Source of the DNA: an uncultured Eubacteriales bacterium
GTDB taxonomy: Bacteria; Bacillota_A; Clostridia; Saccharofermentanales; Saccharofermentanaceae
Direction of reading: 5' to 3'
NCBI GenBank assembly: GCA_900313405.1
Contig: OMQY01000136.1
Span: 1-7,075, forward strand
Length of the DNA stretch: 7,075 nucleotides
Shown: in pieces, positions 5,818 to 7,075 of the stretch
Layout: each line of letters opens with the position of its first letter
Numbering within the stretch: position 1 is the stretch's first letter
Translations under genes and position numbers: made by a program
The notes under the pieces: generated by a model
The model's database searches: none
What the model saw: only the letters and a program-made list of their open reading frames with translations
Told to the model about the DNA's origin: nothing

Positions 5818-5842
5818 ATATAGAATTGAAATGGAGGTTCTT

Positions 5843-7075
5843 ATGGATTATAAGTCACAGATAGCATCTTTACTTGCTGATATAACAGGATTAGAAGAAG
5901 AGACCGTATTCGGTCTGATGGAGATTCCGCCGAAGAGTGACATGGGTGATTACGCATTCCCGTGCTTTATCCTCGCTAAGACGCTTCATAAGGCACCGCC
6001 GCTCATCGCTTCGGAGATCGCTTCAGACGATAGACTGGCAGGCGGTGTGTTTAAGCCTGTAAATGTCGGCCCGTATGTGAATTTTTACATAGACAGGGCA
6101 TATCTTGCACAGGACACGATCGGCAGGATACTTGAAGTCGGTGACGGTTACGGTTCATCTGATGAAGGTGCGGGGAAGACGGTTATCGTTGAGTTCTCAT
6201 CTCCCAATATTGCCAAGCCGTTCCACGTCGGACATGCTTTTACAACTATCCTCGGTAATTCTTTATCGAAAATATACACCAAGCTCGGCTATAACGTCGT
6301 CAGGATGAATCATTTGGGTGACTATGGTACGCAGTTCGGAAAGCTTATCACCGCATACAGATTGTGGGGAGATGAGGCTGCACTTAACGAAGACCCGATA
6401 ACAGAGCTCCTGCGTATTTATGTCAAGTTCCACGAGGAAGAGAAGAACGATCCTTCTCTTACAACATCTGCAAGAGAGAATTTCCGTAAGCTCGAAGAGG
6501 GATGTCCTGAAGAATACGAACTCTGGAAGAAGTTCAGGGATATGTCACTTATTGTTTTCGAGAAGCTATATAAGCGTATCGGTGTAGAGTTTGATAACTA
6601 TAACGGTGAGTCCTTTTACAGTGACAGGATACCGGCAGTAGTAGATATGCTCGAGAAGAAAGGGCTTCTTGTCGAGAGTGAAGGCGCCAAGGTCGTTATG
6701 CTCGATAAATATAATCTTCCGCCTTGTATCATCATCAAGAGTGACGGAACGACTATTTATGCATCAAGAGACCTTGCTGCTGCAATGTACAGGCACGAGA
6801 CTTATAACTTTGATAAGAACATATATGTCGTTGGTAATCCGCAGGCACTGCATTTCAAGCAGGTCTTTTCCGTCCTTCGTGAAGCAGGCTGTGATTATGC
6901 CGATAAATGCGTTCATGTCGGGTTCGGCCTGGTCAAGTTCAAGAATATGAAGTTCTCTACAAGGGAAGGAAATATAGTTCTTCTTGAAGACCTTCTCAAT
7001 GAGGCTGTTGCCAAGACTGCCGAGGTTATCAGAGCCAACAGTCTCCAACGCGGACAGGATATGACCGAGGAAGAG
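5843..7075 (+). CDS. argS: Arginyl-tRNA synthetase, N-terminal 411 codons (3' truncated by window edge)
   Basis: This class I synthetase charges tRNA-Arg with arginine in the cytoplasm. The frame stays open to the last base, so the stop and the anticodon-binding domain are outside the window; the family is usually about 550-600 residues. Residues 1-105 form the ArgRS-specific N-terminal domain that contacts the tRNA D-loop, with GDYAFPCF and VGPYVNFYI. The catalytic domain begins with VEFSSPNIAKPFHVGHA, whose HVGH (128-131) is the HIGH signature. MNHLGDYGTQFG follows, and later SDGTTIYASRDLAAA. The KMSKS loop reads KFSTREGN (370-377), the KMSTR-like form common in this enzyme. GGAGGT (5833-5838) is 4 nt before the ATG. 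Identity is certain. Nothing unusual is seen in the part present. Confidence 0.97.
   Translation, partial: MDYKSQIASLLADITGLEEETVFGLMEIPPKSDMGDYAFPCFILAKTLHKAPPLIASEIASDDRLAGGVFKPVNVGPYVNFYIDRAYLAQDTIGRILEVGDGYGSSDEGAGKTVIVEFSSPNIAKPFHVGHAFTTILGNSLSKIYTKLGYNVVRMNHLGDYGTQFGKLITAYRLWGDEAALNEDPITELLRIYVKFHEEEKNDPSLTTSARENFRKLEEGCPEEYELWKKFRDMSLIVFEKLYKRIGVEFDNYNGESFYSDRIPAVVDMLEKKGLLVESEGAKVVMLDKYNLPPCIIIKSDGTTIYASRDLAAAMYRHETYNFDKNIYVVGNPQALHFKQVFSVLREAGCDYADKCVHVGFGLVKFKNMKFSTREGNIVLLEDLLNEAVAKTAEVIRANSLQRGQDMTEEE

Noticed and set aside
1..7075. CRISPR array, tRNA/rRNA genes, insertion sequence ends or integrase
   Set aside because: I saw no regularly spaced repeats, cloverleaf sequences, terminal inverted repeats or transposase motifs in either strand.

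Overview
The window looks like chromosomal DNA from a Gram-positive, Clostridia-type bacterium (Bacillota). This is inferred from strong GGAGG-type ribosome binding sites, moderate GC content, a Gram-positive style ArgRS signature (KFSTR in place of KMSKS), a LysA C-terminus of the clostridial kind, and dense head-to-tail genes. I cannot name a genus.

Layout: (1) 1-471 is the 3' part of lysA (diaminopimelate decarboxylase), cut by the left edge. (2) 472-572 is an intergenic region with a good sigma-A-type promoter. (3) 573-4788 is a tight four-gene + strand operon with gaps of 16-24 nt. It encodes an atypical Ser/Thr protein kinase with an unidentified N-terminal domain, a TerY/YegL-like von Willebrand A (VWA) protein with an intact MIDAS motif, a PP2C-type phosphatase with a C-terminal membrane anchor, and a highly charged coiled-coil protein of unknown function. 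(4) 4793-5755 on the - strand is a divergent MraY/WecA-family phospho-sugar transferase, convergent with the operon and only 4 nt from it. (5) 5756-5842 holds back-to-back promoters. (6) 5843-7075 is argS (arginyl-tRNA synthetase), running off the right edge.

The point of interest is the operon. Kinase + VWA + PP2C is the composition of the 'TerY-P' phosphorylation triad known from tellurite-resistance/stress loci and resembles E. coli YegI/YegL/YegK. Here it stands alone, with no TerC/TerD-type genes in the window, between housekeeping genes, and with a fourth coiled-coil partner. The likely logic is that the kinase phosphorylates itself or partners, the membrane-anchored phosphatase reverses this, and the VWA and coiled-coil proteins scaffold the complex or serve as substrates. 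The VWA and coiled-coil proteins end in similar acidic/aromatic C-terminal motifs (DDFFKF and DDFSEF), while the kinase ends in a basic/aromatic tail (FKKFKKGLFG), which hints at a shared docking mechanism. The signal sensed and the physiological output cannot be read from the sequence.
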